Source: Bradyrhizobium sp. STM 3843
Lineage (GTDB): Bacteria; Pseudomonadota; Alphaproteobacteria; Rhizobiales; Xanthobacteraceae
Length of the DNA: 64,000 nt
Direction of reading: 5' to 3'
NCBI RefSeq assembly: GCF_000239815.1
Contig: NZ_CAFK01000198.1
Coordinates: 1 to 64,000, forward strand
The position numbers and the translations under genes were made by a program. Under the pieces are notes generated by a model. It saw nothing but the letters and a program-made list of their open reading frames with translations. It was not told the DNA's origin and searched no databases. Numbering within the stretch: the stretch's first letter is position 1; every line of letters starts with the position of its first letter. Shown here one piece after another: positions 18,226 to 30,868 of this stretch.

Positions 18226-18304
18226 AAATTCATACGGACTGCGACACATCGTCCGATCTTCGCGCGGTGTCATGACGAGTTTAACGGGTGCTCCATGAGT
18301 TTGT

Positions 18305-18355
18305 CATTGCGAGTGAAGCGAAGCAATCCAGGCTGTCTCCGCAGAGGGATTCTAG
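18305..18355. repeat. Short interspersed repeat (CATTGCGAG type)
   Basis: The stretch CATTGCGAGTGAAGCGAAGC followed by AATCCA and a GCAGAGGGATTCTAG segment matches a short dispersed sequence I know from many Bradyrhizobium intergenic regions. Here it is a single, probably half copy, and no partner arm was found. The call is from recognition; copy number is not testable in this window. Confidence 0.45.
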
Positions 18356-18414
18356 AACATCGTTTCCATGAAATCGGCCGTCGAGTGGATTTAGCCTCTC
18401 GCCATACTCAACAG

Positions 18415-18516
18415 TGTCATGCTCCGCGGAGGCGGAGCATCCAGTACTCCGCGGCAGAAGAGATCGAGCAGAGACGTCACGGCGTACTGGATCGTCCGCC
18501 TTCGCGGACGATGACA
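18415..18516. repeat. Imperfect palindromic repeat with two internal hairpins
   Basis: The ends TGTCAT (18415-18420) and ATGACA (18511-18516) are inverse of each other. Inside are GCTCCGC-GGAG-GCGGAGC (18421-18438), inverted CCAGTAC / GTACTGG, and CGTCCGC-CTTC-GCGGACG (18493-18510). Nothing in it resembles a gene. It fits the type of long-hairpin intergenic repeat common in Bradyrhizobium; the family assignment is from memory. Confidence 0.6.
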
Positions 18517-18613
18517 GTTGGGGCTGTATCGATATGCCCGAAACTTTAGAAACGGACGTCTAGATTGTGTGGCTGCGCTCGAAATGGAGCGACCGTCAGC
18601 GATCCGGCAACGT

Positions 18614-19909
18614 CTACCGCGCCCGCTCTGGCACGCGGGTGATCTTGGCGCCGAGCGCGTTGAGCCGCTCGTCGATGCGCTCATAGCCGCGCTCGATCTG
18701 GTCGGCATTGTTGATCGTGCTTGTGCCCTCGGCGCAGACCGCGGCGAGCAGCATCGCCATGCCGGCGCGGATGTCGGGTGAGACCATCGAGGCGCCGCGC
18801 AGCTTGCTCGGCCCCGCGACGACGGCGCGATGCGGATCGCACAGCACGATGCGGGCGCCCATCGAGATCAGCTTGTCGACGAAGAACATCCGCGACTCGA
18901 ACATCTTCTCGAACATCAGGACCACGCCGTCGCATTGCGTGGCGGTGACGATCGCGATCGACATCAGGTCGGCGGGAAACGCCGGCCAGGGCTGGTCCTC
19001 GAGCTTCGGCACATGGCCGCCGAAATCGTCCTTGATCTTGAGCGTCTGGTCGGATGGCACGATCAGGTCGTCGCCGGCGACCTCGCAGACGATGCCGAGC
19101 CGCTCGAAGCCCATCCGGATCGAGCGCAAATGGTCGACCCCGGCGCGCACGATGCGCAAGGGCGAGCGCGTCACCGCGGCCAGCCCGATCAGCGAGCCGA
19201 CCTCGATATGGTCAGGCTGGATGGCGTAGCTCGCCTGTCCCAGCGTGCTGGCGCCGTGGATCGTCATCGTATTGGTGCCGATGCCATCGATATTGGCACC
19301 AAGCGCGACCAGGAAATGCGCGAGATCCTGCACGTGCGGTTCGGAGGCGGCGTTGCGCAGATAGGTCGTGCCCTGCGCGGCGACCGCGGTGACCAGCGCG
19401 TTCTCGGTCGCCGTGACGCTCGGCTCGTCCAGGAAAACGTCGGCGCCCCTCAGTTGCGAGACCCGCAGTTCGATGCGGTCGGTCGCAGTGACGGTGGCGC
19501 CGAGCTGCTCGAAGGCCAGGAAATGGGTGTCGAGCCGGCGCCGTCCGATGACGTCGCCGCCCGGTGGCGGCAGCGCCACCTGGCCACAGCGCGCGAGCAG
19601 GGGACCGGCGAGCAGGATCGAGGCGCGGATGCGCGCGCACAGATCGGGGTCGAGATCGGCCGCGCGGATCTCCTTGGCGTGGATCGCCAGGCGATTGCGG
19701 CCGCGCCATTCGGCCGAGGCCCCGACCGAGCGGATCAGCTCGACCAGCGTCTCGGTGTCACGGATGCGCGGCACGTTGTCCAGCGTGACCGGATGCTCGG
19801 TCAGCAGGGCCGCGGCGATGATCGGCAGCGCCGCGTTCTTGTTGCCGGACGGCTCGATGGCGCCCTTCAGCCGGTGTCCACCCTCGACGATGTATTGGAT
19901 GGGCGCCAT
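18614..19909 (-). CDS. murA: UDP-N-acetylglucosamine 1-carboxyvinyltransferase (MurA), Asp-type active site
   Basis: A 431-residue enolpyruvyl transferase that adds phosphoenolpyruvate to UDP-GlcNAc, the first committed step of peptidoglycan synthesis. SGNKNAALP (Lys24) is the substrate-binding motif near the N-terminus. The active-site loop reads PPGGDVIGRRRLD, with Asp119 where most MurA proteins have the Cys that fosfomycin alkylates. PADLMS and SPDIRAGMA keep other conserved Asp and Arg residues. Asp-type MurA enzymes such as that of Mycobacterium are active and fosfomycin-insensitive. The start at 19909 (MAPIQYIVEGG) omits a non-family extension. It lies outside the usual rhizobial murA context, so it may be a second copy. 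Confidence 0.92.
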   Translation of the reverse strand: MAPIQYIVEGGHRLKGAIEPSGNKNAALPIIAAALLTEHPVTLDNVPRIRDTETLVELIRSVGASAEWRGRNRLAIHAKEIRAADLDPDLCARIRASILLAGPLLARCGQVALPPPGGDVIGRRRLDTHFLAFEQLGATVTATDRIELRVSQLRGADVFLDEPSVTATENALVTAVAAQGTTYLRNAASEPHVQDLAHFLVALGANIDGIGTNTMTIHGASTLGQASYAIQPDHIEVGSLIGLAAVTRSPLRIVRAGVDHLRSIRMGFERLGIVCEVAGDDLIVPSDQTLKIKDDFGGHVPKLEDQPWPAFPADLMSIAIVTATQCDGVVLMFEKMFESRMFFVDKLISMGARIVLCDPHRAVVAGPSKLRGASMVSPDIRAGMAMLLAAVCAEGTSTINNADQIERGYERIDERLNALGAKITRVPERAR

Positions 19910-20094
19910 GCGGGTGATCCGTGCTCGAAGCGCGTGGTCGATGGCCGTCGCCTGCTTCGAACGAGCGACGGGGTGAGCATGGGCTGTTCGCGCCGAGCCG
20001 GCGGCAGGCATTGCGCCGTCGGAGGGCGAAGCTGGCGATCAGTCGCTCGGCAAGTTCAGTAACAGAATCGACGCTCGCTGAGAACGGCGGAGCT

Positions 20095-22098
20095 TCAGAA
20101 AAATTCCTGGGTCTTCGGTTGCGAAAAATCGTCGCTGAGCGCGATGATCTCGCTGCTTTTCGGGACCACGATTTGCGCGCGTCTGGATGGCGGCGACAGC
20201 AATTCGCGCTCTCCGCAAGCCACGCGAGCGAGTTCCGTAGATGCACGGGCGATGACATCGTCCCAGGCCAGCGGTCTGCGCTGCCGGAACAGGCGCATGG
20301 TCGGATACCAGGGCGTCTCTTCGCGATCGCGCAGCCAGCGCCAATCGAGCGCGTAAGGCAGCAGCAGCCAGACCGGGCGGCCGAGCGCGCCGGCCAGATG
20401 CGCCACCGAGGTATCGACGGTGATGACGAGGTCGAGAGCCGCCACCGCCGCGGCGGTATCGGAAAAATCATCGAGCTGCGGCGCCAGATCGATCATGGTC
20501 GCGCCGGTCGCCGTCACGGCTGGAGCGTCCGTTGCGCGCAGATCCTTCTGCAGGCTGTAGAGCTTGACGCCCGGCACCAGAAGGTGCGGCAGCAGCTGCG
20601 CGGCAGCCAATGACCGCAGCCGGTCGCCCTTGTGACGGGGATTGCCGGCCCACACCACGCCGACCTTCAGCGACGGCTCATCGCCGAGGATGCGCTGCCA
20701 GTGCGCCAGCTTGGTTACATCCGGATGCAGATAGGGAATATCGGCCGGGATGGTGTCGAGCGTGGTGCCGAACACTCTGGGCAGGCCGATCAGCGGCAGG
20801 TGCAGATCGAAGCGCGGCAATGGCTCGCCGCGGGCGATCACCGTGACGTCCGTATTGGCGCGCAGCAGCGGCACCAGCGCAGGCTGTACCTGCAGCACGA
20901 TCTCTCCGCCTTTGTCGCGCAGCATCGGCAGATAGCGCACGAATTGCAGGGTGTCGCCGAGCCCGGCCTCCGCGTACAGCAGCAGCGTCCGGCCGGCGAG
21001 CGGTTCGCCGCTCCATTCCGGCTCAGTATAGGTCGGGTAGCCGTCCGACCAGCCCTTGCATTTGCGGCCCCAGCGCAGCTCGTCAAAGCCGCGGGCCAGC
21101 TCGCCGTTCATCAGCAGGACATGGGCATGGTTGAAGCGGATCTCGGGATCATCGGGGTCGAGTGCCACGGCGCGCTGTGACGCCAGGCGTGCCTCATCGA
21201 GTGCGCCGGTGATGCGCAGCGCGACCGCAAGATTGGCATGACCCTTGGCATAATTGGGGTCTGCCGCGATCGCGCCGCGATGGGCGGCGACCGCGTCCTC
21301 GAACTTGCCTTCTGCGTCGAGGATGATGCCGAGATTGGTATAAGCGGGCGCGTAGTTCGCGTCCTGCGCCAAGGCACGCTCGCAACTCGCTTTCGCCTCG
21401 TCGAGCCGGCCGAGCTCGCACAGACAGGACGCGAGATTGCTCAGGGCGGCGACATCGCTGGCTGAGAGCGCGTGTTCATCGCTGTCGTTAAGGGCCTGGC
21501 GATAGGCAGCCACGGCGGCTTCCGGGTTGTTCTGATCAGCGAGCAGGTTGCCGAGATTGATCAGGGCGCCCTGGTGGGATGGATCACGCGCGATCACCGC
21601 GCGGTATGTCTGCTCGGCCTCAGTGAAGCGCCGCTGTGCGGCGAGCGCGGTCGCGAGATTGAAGCGCGCCTGAACCAGGGTCGGATCGAGCTCAAGCGCG
21701 CGGCGATAGACGGCTTCCGCCTCGGCAAAGCGGGCGCATTCGGACAGCGCCACGCCGAGCTTGGCCTGAAGCGCCGCGTCGCGCGGCCGCAGGGGGATCG
21801 CGCGGCGAAATACGGTGATCGCGGCCTCGTGCTCGCCCTTGACGGCCAGCGCATCGCCGAGCGTTACCAGCGCCGGCGCATGGTTCGGATCGCGTTGGAA
21901 GACGCGTGCGAGCAGCGCGCGGCCATCGTCCATACGGCCCGCGGCGAAGGCGATCACGGCGGCAAGATGGAGCGTCGGCAGATGGCCGGGATCCGCGGCA
22001 AGGATGTCGGCGCATAGCGCGTTCGCGGGTTGCGACCGGCCGGCATTGTAGTGTCCGGCCGCCTGCAGCAGCAGCCGGTCCAGCGCGGCCTGCCCCAT
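20095..22098 (-). CDS. TPR protein with C-terminal GT9-like glycosyltransferase domain
   Basis: A 667-residue protein. Residues of about 10-370 are around ten tetratricopeptide repeats with the usual A..N.G..L....A...Y..A pattern. The rest resembles the ADP-heptose/GT9 fold: LLLYAEAGLGDTLQFVRYLP, KVGVVWAGNPRHKGDRLRS and VITVDTSVAHLAGALG with a Pro after the Gly. Such TPR-GT9 proteins are often called O-GlcNAc-transferase-like, but the acceptor is unknown. A GGGAGG ribosome site 7 bases upstream fixes the start. A second protein of the same architecture lies at 44361-46292. It sits between murA and an acyltransferase on the same strand, consistent with envelope work. Confidence 0.85.
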   Translation of the reverse strand: MGQAALDRLLLQAAGHYNAGRSQPANALCADILAADPGHLPTLHLAAVIAFAAGRMDDGRALLARVFQRDPNHAPALVTLGDALAVKGEHEAAITVFRRAIPLRPRDAALQAKLGVALSECARFAEAEAVYRRALELDPTLVQARFNLATALAAQRRFTEAEQTYRAVIARDPSHQGALINLGNLLADQNNPEAAVAAYRQALNDSDEHALSASDVAALSNLASCLCELGRLDEAKASCERALAQDANYAPAYTNLGIILDAEGKFEDAVAAHRGAIAADPNYAKGHANLAVALRITGALDEARLASQRAVALDPDDPEIRFNHAHVLLMNGELARGFDELRWGRKCKGWSDGYPTYTEPEWSGEPLAGRTLLLYAEAGLGDTLQFVRYLPMLRDKGGEIVLQVQPALVPLLRANTDVTVIARGEPLPRFDLHLPLIGLPRVFGTTLDTIPADIPYLHPDVTKLAHWQRILGDEPSLKVGVVWAGNPRHKGDRLRSLAAAQLLPHLLVPGVKLYSLQKDLRATDAPAVTATGATMIDLAPQLDDFSDTAAAVAALDLVITVDTSVAHLAGALGRPVWLLLPYALDWRWLRDREETPWYPTMRLFRQRRPLAWDDVIARASTELARVACGERELLSPPSRRAQIVVPKSSEIIALSDDFSQPKTQEFF

Positions 22099-22180
22099 GA
22101 ACGCCTCCCGCAAACCCGATAGGCGTTAAACGGGCGATCGCGCCGATTCCGGCGGACAAGCGAGGCGGCCTGCGCGTCGA

Positions 22181-23395
22181 TTACACGACGCGCGCGACCG
22201 GCGGTGCGCGCAGCAGAACGCCCGCGACGAGGTAACAAAGCGCGCAGGTGATGGTGCCGGTGATCGCGAATTTGACGAGGGCAGGGGCCGCGATATCGCG
22301 CCAGGCCAGGGCAACGCTGACCAGGATCGGAGGATGGATGATGTAGATGAGGAAGGCGCGGCGGGCCAGGTTTTTCCAAGCGCCGCTCAGTTGCGCAAAG
22401 CGCCTCTGGAACAGAGCCAACAGCCCGAGGATGAATCCCCAGGCCACGAACGGCTCCCAGAACGCATAAAGCACCGCCTGCGGGTTCAGGCCGCCCTCAG
22501 CGGGTCCGGTCAACACGTGAAATCTGAGCGCGACGTATCCGGCCAGGGGAAAGATCGGAAGCGCGATTCGCGCGGTTCGCAGCCATGTTTTCCTTTGCGC
22601 GTCCGGGATGTGCTCGAGCCACCGCCCATCGGCCGCAGCGCAGCCGGCCGCGAACAGAACGATGTAGGACGCGAAATAGCCCAGCTGCAGAAAACCGACA
22701 TTGACGCCGACCGGCCAGACCAGGCGCAGCAGGAACGCTGCGATGCCGGTGAGCAGCGCAGCCGCAAGCAGAACTTGATTGGATGGAAACGCGCGCGTCT
22801 CCATCGCAAGCGCCGACGGACGCACCCACTGCCACAACAGCCAGGCCAGAGCGAAGATGAGCAGGGCCTGCGCGAACCACAACGGGCCAGGCTCAAGCTG
22901 TCCATGCGTCCAGACGTATTCGAACACGCGAGAAAAAGAGCGCCCGTTTGCGGTTTGCGCCAGTGCCTTGGTGAGGGGCGACAGGACGAGAAAATACACG
23001 AGAAGGGGGATGCCGAGCCGGATCAGGCGTTCGCGGACGAAGCCGGCAGCGCCATGGCGCCGAAAAGAGGGCGGCGTGTAGTAACCCGCCAACAGAAAGA
23101 ACAGGCCCATGAACCAGGCCTGGTTCACGGTGCAGAACAGAACGAGCAGCAGGCTGCCCGGCGTGTCGGAGGGCGCGATTTCCTTGTAGTACCAGCCGCC
23201 GATGGCACCATAGGTGATCGCGGTGTGATGAAACACGACGAGCAGCGTAACCGCCGCGCGAAGCGCGTCGATGCCGCCATTGCGCTCCTTGGCGCCGGCC
23301 TTGAGCGCAGAGAGCGCGCCGCTCTCGCCACCGAGATGCGCCACGCCAGGGCGCAGCTCACCCTCGACCGCCAGCTCGCTCGAACGCGTGTTCAT
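22181..23395 (-). CDS. Acyltransferase-3 / OpgC-type integral membrane acyltransferase
   Basis: A 404-residue inner-membrane protein with about ten hydrophobic segments. The family opening GIDALRAAVTLLVVFHH carries the conserved Arg and the His dyad, and WFMGLFFLLAGYY followed by FVRERLIRLGIP matches the acyltransferase-3 second and third helices. Members transfer acetyl, succinyl or other acyl groups to sugars, glucans or lipopolysaccharide at the membrane. A GGAGG sequence 9 bases before the ATG at 23395 supports this start. It lies 80 bases upstream of the TPR/GT9-like gene on the same strand, suggesting that both modify a surface glycan. The specific substrate is unknown. Confidence 0.88.
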   Translation of the reverse strand: MNTRSSELAVEGELRPGVAHLGGESGALSALKAGAKERNGGIDALRAAVTLLVVFHHTAITYGAIGGWYYKEIAPSDTPGSLLLVLFCTVNQAWFMGLFFLLAGYYTPPSFRRHGAAGFVRERLIRLGIPLLVYFLVLSPLTKALAQTANGRSFSRVFEYVWTHGQLEPGPLWFAQALLIFALAWLLWQWVRPSALAMETRAFPSNQVLLAAALLTGIAAFLLRLVWPVGVNVGFLQLGYFASYIVLFAAGCAAADGRWLEHIPDAQRKTWLRTARIALPIFPLAGYVALRFHVLTGPAEGGLNPQAVLYAFWEPFVAWGFILGLLALFQRRFAQLSGAWKNLARRAFLIYIIHPPILVSVALAWRDIAAPALVKFAITGTITCALCYLVAGVLLRAPPVARVV

Positions 23396-23572
23396 GATCG
23401 GCGACCTCCACCGGCGGACGCCCGGGGGCTTGCCGGTGTGCAGGACAGCCGTGCATGGCCCCTGCACCGCAGGCCCGATCGACTATAGCGCAGACACGGA
23501 TGGGGCGACAGGCGGGGTCATCGGCAAATTGCGCGCGCGGATCAGTCTCCGCGGCGATGCGGAGCCGATCGC

Positions 23573-27441
<3,869 letters not shown>

Positions 27442-27470
27442 TGAAGATAGCTAGTCCACACACTCGATCC

Positions 27471-27520
27471 CCCTCTCCCCTTGCGGGAGAGGGTGCCGCC
27501 GAAGGCGGCGGGTGAGGGGT
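27471..27520. repeat. REP-like unit, left of the DUF559 gene
   Basis: Two consecutive hairpins: CCCTCTCCC-CTTGC-GGGAGAGGG (27471-27493, 9-base perfect stem) and GCCGCC-GAA-GGCGGC (27495-27509), followed by GGGTGAGGGGT. It is the inverse-orientation partner of the unit at 27893-27945 and belongs to the same type as the units at 18070-18225. It begins 29 bases upstream of the recF start codon, so it could also affect recF expression. Confidence 0.85.
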
Positions 27521-27523
27521 TTC

Positions 27524-27892
27524 TCACGGCTCGTTCAACTTCGTGAGGATGTCCTCTTTCACGGCAGACGAATTGTACAATACGTCGTTGTTCCAATATC
27601 GAACGATCCGAAATCCTGCAGCTTTCAAGATCGCGTCTCGCTCGGCATCTGCCTCGTTATCAGCATGTTGGCTGCCGTCAATCTCGATGATCAGGCCCTT
27701 CTCAAAGCAAACGAAATCGAGAATGAAGTGCTCCACGGGTGTCTGACGGCGAAACTTGTATCGCTCAAATCTGCGATCACGGAGCAGACGCCACATGACG
27801 GCCTCTGCCTCAGTCGGCTGACCTCGCATCGCCTTGGCGAAGCCGCGAGTCCGTCTGAAGGTCGTCCGATGGCTCGGTGATCGCGGTGGCAT
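27524..27892 (-). CDS. DUF559 endonuclease-like protein bounded by inverted repeats
   Basis: A 122-residue protein of the DUF559 family, related to very-short-patch-repair and other PD-(D/E)xK-type nucleases. The core QPTEAEAVMWRLLRDRR, YKFRRQTPV, then FILDFVCFEKGLIIEIDGSQH gives the expected D...ExDG.QH catalytic pattern; the C-terminal RYWNNDVLYN is also typical. The start codon at 27892 directly abuts the right repeat (GGGGT-ATG), and the stop lies 3 bases from the left repeat, so the gene fills the space between the units exactly. The frame stays open through the right repeat to 28018, but that part only translates repeat sequence. It sits between dnaN and recF. Biochemical activity of the family is not established to my knowledge. 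Confidence 0.88.
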   Translation of the reverse strand: MPPRSPSHRTTFRRTRGFAKAMRGQPTEAEAVMWRLLRDRRFERYKFRRQTPVEHFILDFVCFEKGLIIEIDGSQHADNEADAERDAILKAAGFRIVRYWNNDVLYNSSAVKEDILTKLNEP

Positions 27893-27945
27893 ACCCCTCA
27901 CCCGCCTCGCTTCGCTCGGCACCCTCTCCCGCAAGGGGAGAGGGG
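27893..27945. repeat. REP-like unit, right of the DUF559 gene
   Basis: Reverse-oriented partner of the unit at 27471-27520: ACCCCTCACCCGCC, a short GAGCGAAGC-type loop region, then the 9-base perfect hairpin CCCTCTCCC-GCAAG-GGGAGAGGG (27922-27944). The DUF559 start codon directly adjoins its inner edge. It lies about 90 bases downstream of the dnaN stop codon. Confidence 0.85.
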
Positions 27946-28033
27946 ATCTTCTTCGTGTGGCTGGGCCGTTGAGACGGACCCGCATGAGCCAAACTTGTTG
28001 GGCGCAGCGCGCATCCAATATTGCTCGTTGCCG

Positions 28034-29152
28034 TCACACCCGCATCGGCATCAGCACGTAGAGCGCGCTCTTGTTGTCGCGGTCCTGGATCAGGGTCGGC
28101 GAGCCGGGATCGGCCAGGCGCAGCACCGCGACTTCACCCTCGATCTGGGCGGCGATGTCGAGCAAATAGCGCGAGTTGAAGCCGATATCGAGCGCGTCGG
28201 AGACGTATTCGACCTCGAGCTCTTCGGTGGCGCTGCCGGAATCCGGGTTGGTCACCGAGAGCACCAGCTTGCCGGCCGACAGCGCCAGCTTCACGGCGCG
28301 GCCGCGTTCGGAAGAGATGGTGGAGACGCGGTCGACAGCGGCGGCGAAATCGGCCTTGTCGACGATCAGCTCCTTGTCGTTGTTCTGGGGAATGACGCGG
28401 CCGTAATCGGGGAAGGTGCCGTCGATCAGCTTCGAGGTCAGCACCACCTGGCCGATGGTGAAGCGGATCTTGCCCTGCGACAGCTCGATCCGGATCTCGG
28501 CCTCGTTGTCCTCGATCAGCCGCTGCACCTCGCCGACGGTCTTGCGCGGCACGATCACGCCGGGCATGTCGGCCGCGCCGCTAGGCTGCGGCAGGTCAAC
28601 CTGGGCCAGCCGGTGACCGTCGGTCGCCACGCCCCGCAGGACGGGCTGTTTGGCGCTGCCGGCGGCATGCAGGTAGATGCCGTTGAGATAATAGCGCGTC
28701 TCCTCGGTCGAGATCGCAAATTGCGTGCGGTCGATCAGACCCTTGATGTCCTTGGCGGTCAGCGCGAAGGAATGCGTCATCTCGCCGGCGGCAAGGTCGG
28801 GGAAATCGCTTTCGGGCAGGGTCTGCAGGGTGAAGCGGGAGCGGCCGGCGCGGATCGCCAGCACTGCGCGCTCGCCGTCGCTTTCCAGCACGATCTGCGA
28901 GCCGTCCGGCAGCTTGCGGACGATGTCATAGAACATATGCGCCGGTACCGTGGTCGAGCCCGCGGTCGCGGTTTCAGCGGCCAGCGTTTCCGTCACTTCG
29001 AGGTCGAGGTCGGTGGCTTTCAGCGAGAGCTGCGCATTCTCGGCGCGGACCAGCACATTGCCCAGGATCGGAATGGTGTTCCGCCGTTCGACCACGCGGT
29101 GGACGTGGCCTAGCGACTTCAGGAGTTGCGCGCGTTCGACGGTAACCTTCAT
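28034..29152 (-). CDS. dnaN: DNA polymerase III subunit beta (sliding clamp)
   Basis: A 372-residue clamp protein that forms a ring dimer around DNA and tethers polymerase III. The N-terminus MKVTVERAQLLKSLGHVHRV and RNTIPILGNVLV are diagnostic. Later conserved parts include RSRFTLQTLPESDFPDL (between domains) and, at the end, LTNPDSG-like VTNPDSGSATEELEVEY and the C-terminal YVLMPMRV, which closes the partner-binding pocket. The start at 29152 is chosen over 29173 on family resemblance. About 280 bases lie between it and the dnaA stop; no gene was seen there, so a separate dnaN promoter is likely. Confidence 0.98.
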   Translation of the reverse strand: MKVTVERAQLLKSLGHVHRVVERRNTIPILGNVLVRAENAQLSLKATDLDLEVTETLAAETATAGSTTVPAHMFYDIVRKLPDGSQIVLESDGERAVLAIRAGRSRFTLQTLPESDFPDLAAGEMTHSFALTAKDIKGLIDRTQFAISTEETRYYLNGIYLHAAGSAKQPVLRGVATDGHRLAQVDLPQPSGAADMPGVIVPRKTVGEVQRLIEDNEAEIRIELSQGKIRFTIGQVVLTSKLIDGTFPDYGRVIPQNNDKELIVDKADFAAAVDRVSTISSERGRAVKLALSAGKLVLSVTNPDSGSATEELEVEYVSDALDIGFNSRYLLDIAAQIEGEVAVLRLADPGSPTLIQDRDNKSALYVLMPMRV

Positions 29153-29434
29153 AGCAATACCCGCCCGTTCCACAGAGCATGTCTTGGGAGTGCCGGCGGG
29201 GCTTTTGGGTCAGCGCCGCGGCCGATGACACCCGCGCCCGACCAGAACCTCGGGTCAGTTCGGGGCCACGGGGGGGCGTAAAGTGGCGCGGATGGGGCGG
29301 AAGCGCAAGGGATGGGACGGCCATTTCCCATCTTTCGGCGGCCCTTTCCGGGCCGTCGGCGCGCGTTTGAGACGGGAGCATGAAAACCGCCGAGGGGCCG
29401 GACCTTCTGTCCGCCCCGGGGCGGGGTTGCGGGC

Positions 29435-30868
29435 CTATTCCTGCAGCTGGCGCTTCAGGGATTCCACCTCTTCGGACAGTGCGGTGTCCTTGCCGACCAG
29501 CGCCTCGATCTTGCGCACGGCATGCAGCACGGTGGTGTGGTCGCGGCCGCCGAAGCGCCGGCCGATCTCCGGCAGCGACCGCAAGGTCAGCGTCTTGGCC
29601 AGATACATCGCCACCTGGCGCGGCCGCACCACGTTGGCGGTGCGACGGGAGGACAGCAGGTCGGAGCGGCTGACATTGTACTGCCGCGCCACCACGCGCT
29701 GGATGTCCTCGATCTTGATCCGCTTCGGCTCCTGCGGCCGGATCAGGTCGCGCACCTCGCGCTCGGCCATATCCAAGGTCACCGGCTGGTTGTTCAGCTT
29801 GGAATGGGCGAGCAGGCGATTGATCGCGCCTTCGAGGTCGCGGCCGTTATGGGTGATGGCGCGGGCAAGATAGTCGAGCACCGGCTCGGGGACATCGAAG
29901 CTGGCGTGATGTGCACGCGCAGCGGCAACACGCGACTTGAGAATGCCGAGCCGCAGATCTTCGCCGAGCGCACCCATCTCCACCACGAGCCCGCCGGCGA
30001 GCCGCGAGCGGACGCGATCGTCGAGGCTCTCGAGATCGGAGGGCGGGCGGTCGGCGGCGATGACGACCTGGCGGCCGGCATCGATCAGCGCGTTCAGCGT
30101 GTGGCAGAACTCGGCCTGGGTCGACTTGCCCTGCAGGAATTGCAGGTCGTCGATGACCAGAACGTCGATGCCTCGCAGCGCTTCCTTGAAGGCGAGCGCG
30201 GTCTGGCTCTTCAGCGCCGCGACGAAGCCGTACATGAACTTTTCCGCCGTGAGATAGAGCACCTTGCGCTCGGGATTGGCGTTGCCGGCCCAGGTCACGG
30301 CCTGCAGCAGATGCGTCTTGCCGAGGCCGACGCCCGCATGGATGTAGAGCGGATTGAACATCACGGGATCGCCGCGGCGTCCTTCCGCGACCTGGCGGGC
30401 CGCGGCATGCGCCAGCGTGTTCGAGCGGCCGACCACGAAGCCTGCAAAGGTGAGCCGCGGGTCGAGTGGCGAGCCGCCGAGCGCGTCATGACTCGCAGCA
30501 GCCGGCGGGACTGTGGCCGGGCGCAGCTCGAGCGCCGGACGGTTGTCGCTGCGTTCGGCCCGGCGCATCTCGACGGGAGCCGGCGCATCCTTGACGACCG
30601 GCATGGCGGCGCGCATCGCCGAGCGCACGGACAGATCGATCCGGTGCACCTCCGGCATTTCGGCCTGCCAGCACGTCAGCACGCGCTCGGCATAGTGCGC
30701 CTGAATCCAGCTCTTCAGAAAGCGCGTGGGAACCGACAGATGGACGCTCTCGTCCTGGACGCTTTCGAGGTCCATCCGCGCAAACCAGCTCGTGTAGACG
30801 TCCTCGCCGACCGTCGACCGCAGCCGACCTTTGACGCGAGACCAGCGTTCCTGTTCCGAATTTGTCAT
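29435..30868 (-). CDS. dnaA: Chromosomal replication initiator protein DnaA
   Basis: A 477-residue initiator. Domain I (about 1-80) has [20 protein letters not shown]; a variable linker follows (85-135). The AAA+ domain carries Walker A (GVGLGKTH, about residues 179-186), Walker B ([13 protein letters not shown]) and the arginine-finger region (DDRVRSRL). The C-terminal duplex-binding domain has the DnaA signature [16 protein letters not shown]. The start at 30868 (MTNSEQERW) is chosen because the in-frame extension to 30985 has no similarity to DnaA. It is followed by dnaN on the same strand and preceded by a gene-free region of about 1.2 kb up to rpsT. Confidence 0.98.
   Translation of the reverse strand: MTNSEQERWSRVKGRLRSTVGEDVYTSWFARMDLESVQDESVHLSVPTRFLKSWIQAHYAERVLTCWQAEMPEVHRIDLSVRSAMRAAMPVVKDAPAPVEMRRAERSDNRPALELRPATVPPAAASHDALGGSPLDPRLTFAGFVVGRSNTLAHAAARQVAEGRRGDPVMFNPLYIHAGVGLGKTHLLQAVTWAGNANPERKVLYLTAEKFMYGFVAALKSQTALAFKEALRGIDVLVIDDLQFLQGKSTQAEFCHTLNALIDAGRQVVIAADRPPSDLESLDDRVRSRLAGGLVVEMGALGEDLRLGILKSRVAAARAHHASFDVPEPVLDYLARAITHNGRDLEGAINRLLAHSKLNNQPVTLDMAEREVRDLIRPQEPKRIKIEDIQRVVARQYNVSRSDLLSSRRTANVVRPRQVAMYLAKTLTLRSLPEIGRRFGGRDHTTVLHAVRKIEALVGKDTALSEEVESLKRQLQE

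Noticed and set aside
23547..23564. Hairpin after gyrB (CTCCGC / GCGGAG) as a terminator
   Set aside because: No U-tract follows on the minus strand; it is only a short GC hairpin.
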